Shown here one piece after another: positions 25,160 through 34,192 of a DNA stretch of 64,000 nt (position 1 is its first letter; every line of letters begins with the position of its first letter). The DNA lies in assembly GCA_964548275.1 (NCBI GenBank), contig CAZJQI010000010.1:18043-82042 (forward strand), written 5' to 3'. This stretch comes from JAUVUV01 sp964548275. GTDB taxonomy: Bacteria; Gemmatimonadota; Glassbacteria; GWA2-58-10. The notes below the pieces were generated by a model. The model was given only the letters and a program-made list of their open reading frames with translations. It did not search any database and was not told the DNA's origin. The position numbers and the translations under genes were made by a program.

Positions 25160-26041
25160 ATGGCAAAGCTGAAAGACATAAAAAATCGGATTGGTGCGGT
25201 TTCCCAAACGTGGAAAATAACTCGCACAATGGAGATGGTCTCCACCTCCAAAATGAAAAGGTGGCAGAATGTAGTTTTTTCCGGCCGTCCGTATTCGGAG
25301 GCGCTGGCGGAAGTGTTGCGCCAGCTCAGGTCCTCCCCTGCAGCAACAAGCCATCCGCTGATGGCAGAACGTGATCCGGTCAAAAAAGCCGCCATCCTGT
25401 TTCTGAGCTCGAATCGTGGCTTGTGCGGCTCTTTCAATACCAATATCTGCAAAAAAGCTCGCAGCCTTTACAACAAGTACCGGTCTCAGGGAATCGAGGT
25501 CAAGCTGCTTGGGATCGGGAAAAAGGGAATATCCTTTTTCAGCCGCCAGGGAATTCCTCTGGATTACAAAGATATAACTCTCAGCGATAGTTTCGGTGCT
25601 GAGGAAACAGGAAATTATGCGGCAGAACTTACAAAGCTGCTGTCTGAAAATTTTCTTTCTGGTGAGGTGGACCAGGTGGATGTGGCCTACTACCGTTTTG
25701 TCTCCTCAGGAAGGCAGGAGCTTGTCAGTGAGCAGTTTCTGCCGCTGACTGCTCCAACCGGCCCGGAGAGGGAGGCAAAGGAAACCGATTTCATTTTCGA
25801 ACCTTCAGCGGAAGAGATTGTCAACACTATCCTTCCGCTTTACGCACAAAGCACTTTTTACCGGATGGTCAGCGAGAATATTGCCAGCGAGCAGGCAGCC
25901 CGGCGCAGGGCCATGAAACAGGCAACCGACAATGCGGATGAGATGATCACTTTCCTTACCCGCCGGTACAACCGTGAACGCCAGGCGCAGATCACCAAGG
26001 AGCTGACAGAAATTGTCGGCGGTTCCGAGGCGCTGGTTTGA
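25160..26041 (+). CDS. atpG: ATP synthase F1 subunit gamma
   Basis: 293 aa central rotor shaft. N-terminal DIKNRIGAVSQTWKITRTMEMVS and C-terminal ASEQAARRRAMKQATDNADEM coiled-coil segments are the family hallmarks. A 79-nt gap separates it from atpA. Confidence 0.95.
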   Translation: MAKLKDIKNRIGAVSQTWKITRTMEMVSTSKMKRWQNVVFSGRPYSEALAEVLRQLRSSPAATSHPLMAERDPVKKAAILFLSSNRGLCGSFNTNICKKARSLYNKYRSQGIEVKLLGIGKKGISFFSRQGIPLDYKDITLSDSFGAEETGNYAAELTKLLSENFLSGEVDQVDVAYYRFVSSGRQELVSEQFLPLTAPTGPEREAKETDFIFEPSAEEIVNTILPLYAQSTFYRMVSENIASEQAARRRAMKQATDNADEMITFLTRRYNRERQAQITKELTEIVGGSEALV

Positions 26042-26102
26042 TTTTTATCTGCTGAAACAAATCAGGAAGTTTTCATACCTTTAGCTTGAGGTGAGGCGTC
26101 CC

Positions 26103-27512
<1,410 letters not shown>

Positions 27513-27548
27513 CCTTCAGGCCAATTAGCCATGTGGTGAGAGATAATA

Positions 27549-27962
27549 ATGTCTGAACCGATCCAAGCCAGAGTAATAAGCCGGGAAAGAGTTCTATTCG
27601 AGGGAAGTGCAGAATCCGTGGTGGCCCCTGCTGCGAACGGCCAGCTGGGAATCCTTCCGCGGCATGCACCGCTAATGGCGGCTCTGGGTAAAGGTGTGCT
27701 TAAAATCCGTTCTGGACGCCAGAAAACTTATTACGCTGTTTTCGGCGGCTTTATTCAGGTCAAGGATAACCGCCTGATTATGCTCGTGGATAAAGCCACT
27801 GCCGGGGCAGATATCGATCCGGCGAAAGCTGAGGAGGAGGTTGCCGCTCTCAAAACAAAACTGCAGGCTGGAGATACCAAAACAGAGGAATGGAAAAGGC
27901 TTGTGAAGGATCTCGAGGTTGCGCGGGTGTGTCTCCACGCCGCCAGTCTGGCTCACGATTGA
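27549..27962 (+). CDS. atpC: ATP synthase F1 subunit epsilon
   Basis: 137 aa. N-terminal beta sandwich (GQLGILPRHAPLMAALGKGVLKI) and a two-helix C-terminal domain that can inhibit ATP hydrolysis. Last gene of the complete, canonically ordered operon; a terminator follows at about 28026. Confidence 0.93.
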   Translation: MSEPIQARVISRERVLFEGSAESVVAPAANGQLGILPRHAPLMAALGKGVLKIRSGRQKTYYAVFGGFIQVKDNRLIMLVDKATAGADIDPAKAEEEVAALKTKLQAGDTKTEEWKRLVKDLEVARVCLHAASLAHD

Positions 27963-28025
27963 TTTGATGAAACCTTCACCGACAGGCGTAAAAAGCCTTG
28001 TACTACTGAAAAGTTAAAAAGAAAA

Positions 28026-28075
28026 CCTGACATTTCAGCACGATTTGATTGCTGCGCGGGAAGTCAGGATTTTTA
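28026..28075 (+). terminator. Probable intrinsic terminator of the atp operon
   Basis: CCTGAC (28026-28031) pairs with GTCAGG (28063-28068), with an inner CAGCA/TGCTG helix, followed by ATTTTTATTT. The position is about 65 nt after atpC. Confidence 0.65.
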
Positions 28076-28138
28076 TTTGAAAACCAGGAATGTTAACAAT
28101 AAACCCGGTTGTCAGCCTGATCAATAATTGCCCTGCTA

Positions 28139-28618
28139 TTAGACCGGCTCACCGTGGAAAGTAATCTCCTGATTATCGGAATCCGCCTCTTCCACTTTTC
28201 TCTGTTCCTCAGCTTTTTCGGCGGCCTCAGGCTTTTGGACTGCCTCTTTCACCACCCCTCTCCGTTCACTGGCGGCTTCTTCCATATTGCAGTGGCCCTG
28301 GAAAAACACACCCTCCTCGACCACAAGCTTTCTGGCCTCGATATCACCCTCGACCTTGGCTCCTTTCTGCAACTCCAGTTTTCCAGAGGCGATAACGCTT
28401 CCGTCCACCTGGCCGCCTACAATCGCATTATCCACGCACAAATCACCTCTCACCTGGCCTGATTTACCCAGAATCGCTATTCCTGTGGCGTTCAATGAAC
28501 CGTCGATTACCCCATCCACCCTGACTGTCCCCTTCACCGAGCATTCTCCTTTAAGAACCGTCCCCTGTCCGATAATAGTGTTCAGCCTCTCGCCTTCCTT
28601 AGTGATTTTGTCAGACAT
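28139..28618 (-). CDS. Bactofilin
   Basis: 159 aa. The central right-handed beta-helix (about residues 10-115) shows the regular G-x-V/I-x-G-D/S-I repeats of bactofilins, for example VRVDGVIDGSLNATG and VQVDGS-type turns. The C-terminal 40 residues are a charged Glu/Ala/Lys tail. It polymerises without nucleotide at the membrane. ATG 28618 is chosen, with AAGGA 6 nt upstream. The upstream M23 peptidase gene on the same strand is a known kind of partner, suggesting control of local murein remodelling. Confidence 0.88.
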   Translation of the reverse strand: MSDKITKEGERLNTIIGQGTVLKGECSVKGTVRVDGVIDGSLNATGIAILGKSGQVRGDLCVDNAIVGGQVDGSVIASGKLELQKGAKVEGDIEARKLVVEEGVFFQGHCNMEEAASERRGVVKEAVQKPEAAEKAEEQRKVEEADSDNQEITFHGEPV

Positions 28619-28638
28619 CATCCATCCTTTGCCAGAGT

Positions 28639-29439
28639 TCAACGTTCCAGAAAAGGTAACGGATCGATGGGATTACCGTTCTGGTCGAAAATGGCGTAAT
28701 GCAAATGCGGGCCGCTGCTGTGGCCCATGTTACCGCTATAAGCAATCAAAGCGCTCTTTTTTATCCGGTCCCCGCTTTCTACTGTCAACCGGCTGTTATG
28801 CGCATACAGGGTGCTGTAGCCGCTTGCGTGTTTGATCATTATATAATAGCCCAGGTCTTCGTTTTTGTCCGCAATCGTTACCACACCGTCTGCGGTAGCT
28901 TTGACAGGAGTCCCTTGCTTAAGTGCAATATCGATGCCGAAATGATATATCTCCGGATTGTAGAATCGGCTGATATAACTTTTTTCATCTATCGGAATCC
29001 CATATGGCATCTTCGAGTCCACCTCTTCGTCTCTTTGAGCAGAACCGATAGCCGCCAAAGCATTGTCTTTCAAGAAACGTACCTCAGACATTATTGAACT
29101 TTCCTGTTCCTCACTTGCTTCGCTGTTTTTCAGCTCACTGAATTCCTTCACACCCTGAGTTAATTGAATCTTTTCCACCAACTTGTCGATTGATTCGATC
29201 TTACTGCTCAACTCGCGGATTTTCTGCTTTTCCAATGAGAGCAACTGATTTTCAGCCTTCAGTCTGTCGTACTCCCTGGCTTTGTTAAAAACCGGCTTGA
29301 GATAGATCAAAGAACCTATGGAAGCGATGAATAAAACAACTCCGATCACTGCAATCATTTTCAGTGTGCGGTGCTGGATCCGGTAGCTCCGGACATCGGC
29401 TCCCGGGTAAGGAACGATCATTAAAGTCAAATATTTCAT
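28639..29439 (-). CDS. Membrane-anchored M23 (LytM-type) metallopeptidase
   Basis: 266 aa. One membrane segment at about residues 28-48, a coiled coil (about 50-100) and a C-terminal LytM domain. Zinc and catalytic residues are intact: HFGID (His and Asp), YSTLYAH, and GPHLHYAI (HxH). It is thus likely an active murein endopeptidase, not a degenerate activator of the EnvC kind. It directly precedes the bactofilin gene. Confidence 0.9.
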   Translation of the reverse strand: MKYLTLMIVPYPGADVRSYRIQHRTLKMIAVIGVVLFIASIGSLIYLKPVFNKAREYDRLKAENQLLSLEKQKIRELSSKIESIDKLVEKIQLTQGVKEFSELKNSEASEEQESSIMSEVRFLKDNALAAIGSAQRDEEVDSKMPYGIPIDEKSYISRFYNPEIYHFGIDIALKQGTPVKATADGVVTIADKNEDLGYYIMIKHASGYSTLYAHNSRLTVESGDRIKKSALIAYSGNMGHSSGPHLHYAIFDQNGNPIDPLPFLER

Positions 29440-29505
29440 TGGTCTGCTCCTGATGCAGCCATGTCCGGTGTCCCTGTATAAGCTCTCTGTGGCGGAATAG
29501 GAACT

Positions 29506-30420
29506 CTAGCCAAGAGGCACTTTAAACAGCTCCATCAATCTTTCGAATTCCTCAAAGGAATAAAACTCTATCTCTATCTTTCCCTTGCCGTTACGGAGAT
29601 GCTTGATACGCACCTGTGTGTTGAAAACTCGGCGGAATTTAGCTTCCAGATCGGCAATATAAGCATCCCGGCCGGATTTTTCTTCCTTTTGCCCCTTGTC
29701 TTTGCCGCCTTTGCGTGAGGGAAGATTTCTCTCCCGGACAATGATTTCGAGTTTCCTTACAGAAATATCGCCTTGGATAACCTTTCGCGCCAGTTCAATC
29801 TGCTCCGCCTCGTCATCCACTGCGAGCAGTTGCCTGGCATGTCCGGCAGTGAGTACGCCGGAGGAAACTGCCTGTTGAATCACAACGGGCAACCGAAGGA
29901 GGCGCACCGTATTGGCCACCGTAGCCCTGTCCTTGCCAACCCGGTCTGCGATCTGGGCCTGGGTCAGGGAGAACTCATCTGCGAGTTTCTGATATCCCCG
30001 CGCCTGCTCGATCGAGTTCAGGTCTTCCCGTTGAAGGTTTTCCACCAGGGTCATCTCGAGAATCCGGGACTCTTCCACCTGATAGATTATGGCCGGTATC
30101 TCTTTCCAGCCGAGCTTCTTTACCGCCCGCAAGCGTCTTTCCCCGCTTATCATTTCATATTTGCCATCTCCCCGGTCATTGACTACCACTGGCTGGATAA
30201 GCCCCTGAGCTTCGACCGAGGCGGCCATTTCAGCTATCGTTTCCGGGTCGAATGACTTCCTCGGCTGGAAACGGTTGGGTAGGATCTTGTTCACCAGAAG
30301 GTTTCTCGTTCCGCCTTCCGCAGAACCAAGCGTTTTCTCCACAGACAAAGCGGTATGCTCTGTATCGGCCTCGTTGATCAGGGCTCCGAGTCCTTTACCC
30401 AACCTTCTTTTTTTGCTCAT
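29506..30420 (-). CDS. parB: Chromosome partitioning protein ParB
   Basis: 304 aa. RKSF and the GERRLRA box (CTP-binding/clamp region), a central HTH (LTQAQIADRVGKDRATVANTVRLL), and a C-terminal dimerisation domain. N-terminal RLGKGLGALI contacts ParA. It overlaps parA by 26 nt. No perfect parS site (TGTTTCACGTGAAACA) was noticed in the window. Confidence 0.95.
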   Translation of the reverse strand: MSKKRRLGKGLGALINEADTEHTALSVEKTLGSAEGGTRNLLVNKILPNRFQPRKSFDPETIAEMAASVEAQGLIQPVVVNDRGDGKYEMISGERRLRAVKKLGWKEIPAIIYQVEESRILEMTLVENLQREDLNSIEQARGYQKLADEFSLTQAQIADRVGKDRATVANTVRLLRLPVVIQQAVSSGVLTAGHARQLLAVDDEAEQIELARKVIQGDISVRKLEIIVRERNLPSRKGGKDKGQKEEKSGRDAYIADLEAKFRRVFNTQVRIKHLRNGKGKIEIEFYSFEEFERLMELFKVPLG

Positions 30421-31174
30421 TATTGATCAACTCTTGGGCAAGTTGCATATACGTCCGGGCACCTGTGGAAAGCACATCATAAAGAATAATGGGCTTGCCG
30501 AAACTGGGCGCCTCACTTAGTCGGACATTCCTCGGAATAACTGTTTCGTATACTTTATCGGTGAAAAAATCCCGTGCTTCCTCGACTACCTGGTGCGAGA
30601 GATTAAGCCTGGTGTCGAACATGGTCATCAGAATCCCCTCAATTTCAAGCCCGGGATTCAGGCGCTTGGACACCAGCCTGATCGTGTTCATAAGCTGGCT
30701 CAGGCCCTCCAGCGCATAGTATTCGCACTGGATCGGAATCAACACCGAATTGGCCGCGGTCAGGGCGTTGAGTGTCAAAATACCCAGCGACGGCGGACAA
30801 TCTATAATCACATGGCTGTACTTCCCGTTGACCTTTTCAAAGGCGCGCCGCAGACGTCCCTCGCGCTGAGCCATTGAAACCAACTCCACCTCAGCCCCGA
30901 ACAGGTCCGTACTCGAGGGAACGAGATCCAGAAACTTGAGTTCTGTGGACAGGATTACCCGGTCCAGGCCGAAACCGCCGATAAGCACGTCGTAAATATC
31001 GTATTCGATAGCCTTTTTGTTTATTCCCATCCCGCTGGTGCAGTTAGCCTGCGGATCAATATCCACCAGTAGAGTTTTGATCTCGGCCACGGCCAAAGAT
31101 GCCGCCAGATTGACCGCTGTGGTGGTCTTCCCAACACCGCCTTTCTGATTGGCAACCGCAATTGTCCTGGTCAT
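30395..31174 (-). CDS. parA: Chromosome partitioning ATPase ParA
   Basis: 259 aa, short form without an N-terminal HTH, as in chromosomal Soj. Deviant Walker A KGGVGKTT, Walker A-prime (VDIDPQANCT) and DCPPSLG Walker B are complete. It positions origin-proximal DNA with ParB. Confidence 0.95.
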   Translation of the reverse strand: MTRTIAVANQKGGVGKTTTAVNLAASLAVAEIKTLLVDIDPQANCTSGMGINKKAIEYDIYDVLIGGFGLDRVILSTELKFLDLVPSSTDLFGAEVELVSMAQREGRLRRAFEKVNGKYSHVIIDCPPSLGILTLNALTAANSVLIPIQCEYYALEGLSQLMNTIRLVSKRLNPGLEIEGILMTMFDTRLNLSHQVVEEARDFFTDKVYETVIPRNVRLSEAPSFGKPIILYDVLSTGARTYMQLAQELINNEQKKKVG

Positions 31175-31316
31175 ATAATCCGCCGATTCAAGCCTCCTAT
31201 CACACCGTTTAATCTACATATCAGTCACGGCCAAAATTAGCTTACCGGCCGACTCAATAATTTTTATTTATTTATATTATATTAACACTATCAAGGCGGT
31301 TTGAAAAGAAAAAACT

Positions 31317-31331
31317 CCAGACCAGGTCTGG
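31317..31331. promoter_or_regulatory. 15-nt palindrome, candidate operator
   Basis: CCAGACC-A-GGTCTGG: two perfect 7-bp arms around one base, in the shared upstream region of parA and the HTH-receiver gene. Size and symmetry fit a dimeric repressor site; the binding protein is unknown. Confidence 0.35.
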
Positions 31332-31515
31332 TTATAAGAGGTTAATGATTAATAAGTTAACTCAAATCAAGCCAAAATTACCAGTTTTAGGGCGACGGTT
31401 TTTATTTCGAAAACCGCTTATACCGGTTCAAAGTCAACGAGCCTGCAACATATTCAGCATAATCATGATTTCTCAAAATAATATTTATTATATTACCTGC
31501 ATGAACAGAAATTAC

Positions 31516-31545
31516 TTGACTTAATCGGCAAAATCGTTATATAAT
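31516..31545 (+). promoter_or_regulatory. Sigma-70-type promoter
   Basis: TTGACT at 31516-31521, 18-nt spacer, TATAAT at 31540-31545. It would start transcription near 31552, 27 nt before the HTH-receiver gene. Confidence 0.65.
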
Positions 31546-31578
31546 TATATAATAGAATCGGTTTTATTTCATTGTTTT

Positions 31579-32238
31579 ATGATCAAGCAAATTATACAAA
31601 AGACAGCAGCGATGGAAAAAGAGATTCTGAGTACCTTTGAAGCTGCCAGATATTGCCAGGTTCACCCCGGAACGATAAAAAACTGGATAAAAAACGAAAA
31701 TCTCAAGGCCTTCAAAACTCCCGGCGGCCACCGTCGTATCTACAAACGCGATCTGGATAATTTTTTAAATGAGAAAAACATACCTGTCAGCTACGAATCC
31801 ATGAACCAGCGCAAAAAGGTTCTAATAATCGTCCCTGACTACCGTGAGCGGGAGAAAATTTCGAGAACTCTTCTCCGTTGGGCCGGCTTTTTCGAAGTAG
31901 CTGCCGTTTCTAACTGTTTCGAGGCTGGCGAATTTCTTGTCTTATTCAAACCTGATCTGCTTATTCTCGACGAAACGCTGCCTGGTATCGATACGGCCGA
32001 GGTCTGCAGGCATATCAAAAGTTCCCTTTACCTGGAGGACTCCAAGATTCTCGTTCTTGCCAAAGGTTCATCCGGTGAAAAAATCTCCGGAGAAGTCGAT
32101 GCAGTCTTATCAAAACCTATCCATGGCGAAAGACTTCTTTCGGAGCTTGAAAAGATTCTTAGAATGAAAAATTTAAATAAACCTCATCCTCCGGCAAGCC
32201 GCTCCTTCCCGCCTTCCAGGCTGAATCGTTCCTTTTAA
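31579..32238 (+). CDS. Regulator with N-terminal MerR/excisionase-type HTH and a receiver domain
   Basis: 219 aa. Residues about 17-64 are a winged HTH of the excisionase/BldC type (STFEAARYCQVHPGTIKNWI then TPGGHRRIYKRDLDNFL). Residues about 79-195 form a response-regulator receiver with phosphoacceptor Asp in LLILDETLPGID and Lys in LSKPI; only one acidic-pocket Asp (VPD) remains. The DNA-binding-first order is the reverse of most response regulators. No kinase is adjacent. It lies divergent from parAB. A start at 31612 is also possible. Confidence 0.78.
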   Translation: MIKQIIQKTAAMEKEILSTFEAARYCQVHPGTIKNWIKNENLKAFKTPGGHRRIYKRDLDNFLNEKNIPVSYESMNQRKKVLIIVPDYREREKISRTLLRWAGFFEVAAVSNCFEAGEFLVLFKPDLLILDETLPGIDTAEVCRHIKSSLYLEDSKILVLAKGSSGEKISGEVDAVLSKPIHGERLLSELEKILRMKNLNKPHPPASRSFPPSRLNRSF

Positions 32239-32269
32239 CGGGTTTTGGTGCAAGAGTATTCTTTTCGGC

Positions 32270-33406
32270 TCAAAACACACCTACCCTATCGATAACAGCG
32301 CCTCCCAGGACAACTTCACCATCGTAGAATACCACTGACTGTCCTGGGGTTACGGCACGCTGGGGCAGTTGCATCCGAACCGTAATCCTTTTCTCAGACT
32401 CAGGTGTCACTGTGGCAGGTACAGCGGTATGCCGGTAGCGTACTTTGACCCGGGCTTTAAAGGCTTTCTTTGGGGGATCGACCAGGTAATTGACTCCTGT
32501 GGCTTCGAGCCTGTCTGTCATCAGATCAGCGTTTTCGCCCACCACAACAGTATTTGTTGATGCGTCAATCGAGGTTACATAAGTGGGCCGCCCCAGGGCC
32601 ACTCCAAGACCCTTTCTCTGGCCGATTGTGTAAAAGGCCGATCCCCTGTGATTTCCCAGTTTCCGGCCCTGGCTGTCAACCAGCGGACCGGGTTGTGTGT
32701 TGGGGTGTGGCCGGGGGCTTCTGTTTTCTAAATCCCTGTAGTTGCGGACAAATTCCTCCACGCTGGAAGGCTCCACAAAGCAAATCTCCTGGCTTTCTTT
32801 CTTGCGCGATACGGCAAGCCCGTATTTCCGGGCAAATTTGCGGACCTCGGCCTTTCTCAATTCACCCAGGGGAAAAAGCAAACTGGAAAGGACACCACGG
32901 GGAATACTCCACAGGAAATAAGACTGGTCTTTATCCGGATCGAATCCGCGGGCGAGAAAAGGAATACCTTGCCGCTGGGAATTATCCGGTTTCAGAAGTC
33001 TCACATAATGGCCGGTAGCAAGAAACTGCGCGCCAAGCTTGCGAGCTTTGTTCAGCAGGTAGGCAAACTTGATATAACTGTTACAATCCACACAGGGATT
33101 CGGAGTCAGTCCGCTGAGATAGCTATCGACAAAACGCCTGATCACTTCCTTCTCGAACACTTCCTTACAATCGAGAACATAATGCGCCGCACCGATTTTT
33201 TCGCACACAGCCCGGGCATCGGCAATAGCTTTCAGGTTGCAGCAGCTTTTCTCCGACAGGTTCTTTTCCCCGTAACAGAAAAGCCGCATTGTCAGCCCCA
33301 ACACCTCGTATCCCTGTTCTTTAAGCATGGCTGCGGACACCGAGCTGTCCACCCCGCCACTCATTGCCACGGCAACTGTCTTTTTCTCCTCCTCAGGAGT
33401 TCCCAT
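32270..33406 (-). CDS. mnmA: tRNA-specific 2-thiouridylase MnmA
   Basis: 378 aa. PP-loop SGGVDSSV, catalytic Cys in NPCVDCN and persulfide-forming Cys in EICFVEPSS are present. It thiolates U34 of tRNA-Lys, -Glu and -Gln. A CC pair (KSCCNL, about residue 54) is an addition common in non-enterobacterial MnmA. Last gene of the recA-recX-alaS group on the minus strand. Confidence 0.95.
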   Translation of the reverse strand: MGTPEEEKKTVAVAMSGGVDSSVSAAMLKEQGYEVLGLTMRLFCYGEKNLSEKSCCNLKAIADARAVCEKIGAAHYVLDCKEVFEKEVIRRFVDSYLSGLTPNPCVDCNSYIKFAYLLNKARKLGAQFLATGHYVRLLKPDNSQRQGIPFLARGFDPDKDQSYFLWSIPRGVLSSLLFPLGELRKAEVRKFARKYGLAVSRKKESQEICFVEPSSVEEFVRNYRDLENRSPRPHPNTQPGPLVDSQGRKLGNHRGSAFYTIGQRKGLGVALGRPTYVTSIDASTNTVVVGENADLMTDRLEATGVNYLVDPPKKAFKARVKVRYRHTAVPATVTPESEKRITVRMQLPQRAVTPGQSVVFYDGEVVLGGAVIDRVGVF

Positions 33407-33448
33407 CCAGCCTTCCTCCGGAACCCGGGATGATTTATATCAAAAGGC

Positions 33449-34192
33449 TTAATCCTTTATGAATGAAACCAACTCTGCGAGAGGTTGCGCCTGCGGTTGC
33501 TCGCAGCCGACCAGGCCGGACAACCTGACTTCGAGTTCTTTCAGCGCCCGGTCAACAGGCGCGGCCCTCCCGAACCATTGTTTCAATTCATTGTAGTAAA
33601 GCCACCGGGCTGCAGAGCTGATTCCCTTATTAATTTCAATATCGGATATACCCAGTGCCCGGATAAGCTCTGTAAAGGGATTCAGTTCCAGCAGGTCTGC
33701 CGGAGCAGAACCTGCGCTGTCAAGGGCAGCCAGGCAACCTTTTATACCAAAGGTTTCAGCCAGGGCCAGAGACAAAGGCCTGGAGTTTGAAACCGTCTCT
33801 CCTGCTATCAGCTCCATAGGCCAGGTAAAAAGAGTATCCGCGGTTAATAAAAGCTGGGCCTGGGAATATTTTTTACTGAGTCGGCTCCAGACACTTTTAT
33901 CGTTTTCGCTGTTATTTTCGATCTCCAGTTGGGTCAGAAGCAGGAATGCGCGCAGTAAAGATTCGGAAGCCACGAGCAGGCCGGAAGAAAAATTGCTCCC
34001 TCTGGACTGTGCCAGGATTTGCAAAAAAAGCGGCAGCCCTCTGGGCGCACCCGGAGCCTTGAGTACTGCGGCCATAGACTGGCGCAAAGAGTCCGGGTAG
34101 TGTTCCTTATCCAGAGCGGCCAGGAAGTTATCGAGTGCAGCCTCGAATTTTTCCCTGTTTCGCTTAAAGTTATCTATAATCGTGTTATTCAT
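33449..34192 (-). CDS. Hypothetical protein, probable degenerate polyprenyl-synthetase-like fold
   Basis: 247 aa, all helical. Its order of segments matches a trans-isoprenyl diphosphate synthase. A Y-P-x-x-L-R-x-x-M start is followed by a block where GGKRLRP is expected (here GAPRGLP). A helix where the first DDxxD should be (SESLLRAFLLLTQLE) comes next, and then LSKKYSQAQLLLTADTLF, resembling the G-x-A-x-L-A-G-D-x-L block. Neither aspartate-rich motif is present, so it cannot bind magnesium-diphosphate in the usual way. It overlaps alaS by ATGA. The assignment rests on visual alignment only. Confidence 0.45.
   Translation of the reverse strand: MNNTIIDNFKRNREKFEAALDNFLAALDKEHYPDSLRQSMAAVLKAPGAPRGLPLFLQILAQSRGSNFSSGLLVASESLLRAFLLLTQLEIENNSENDKSVWSRLSKKYSQAQLLLTADTLFTWPMELIAGETVSNSRPLSLALAETFGIKGCLAALDSAGSAPADLLELNPFTELIRALGISDIEINKGISSAARWLYYNELKQWFGRAAPVDRALKELEVRLSGLVGCEQPQAQPLAELVSFIKD

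Larger units (their letters stand above)
31175..31578. other. Divergent intergenic region between parA and the HTH-receiver gene
   Basis: About 400 bases, AT-rich, without a credible ORF. It holds the 15-nt palindrome at 31317-31331, a stem-loop with CGGTTTT (31396-31402)/AAAACCG (31410-31416), and the plus-strand promoter at 31516-31545. A minus-strand promoter for parAB is expected but no clean match was found. Confidence 0.5.

Noticed and set aside
29506..31578. parS centromere site near parAB
   Set aside because: No sequence close to TGTTTCACGTGAAACA was seen here or elsewhere in the window by eye.
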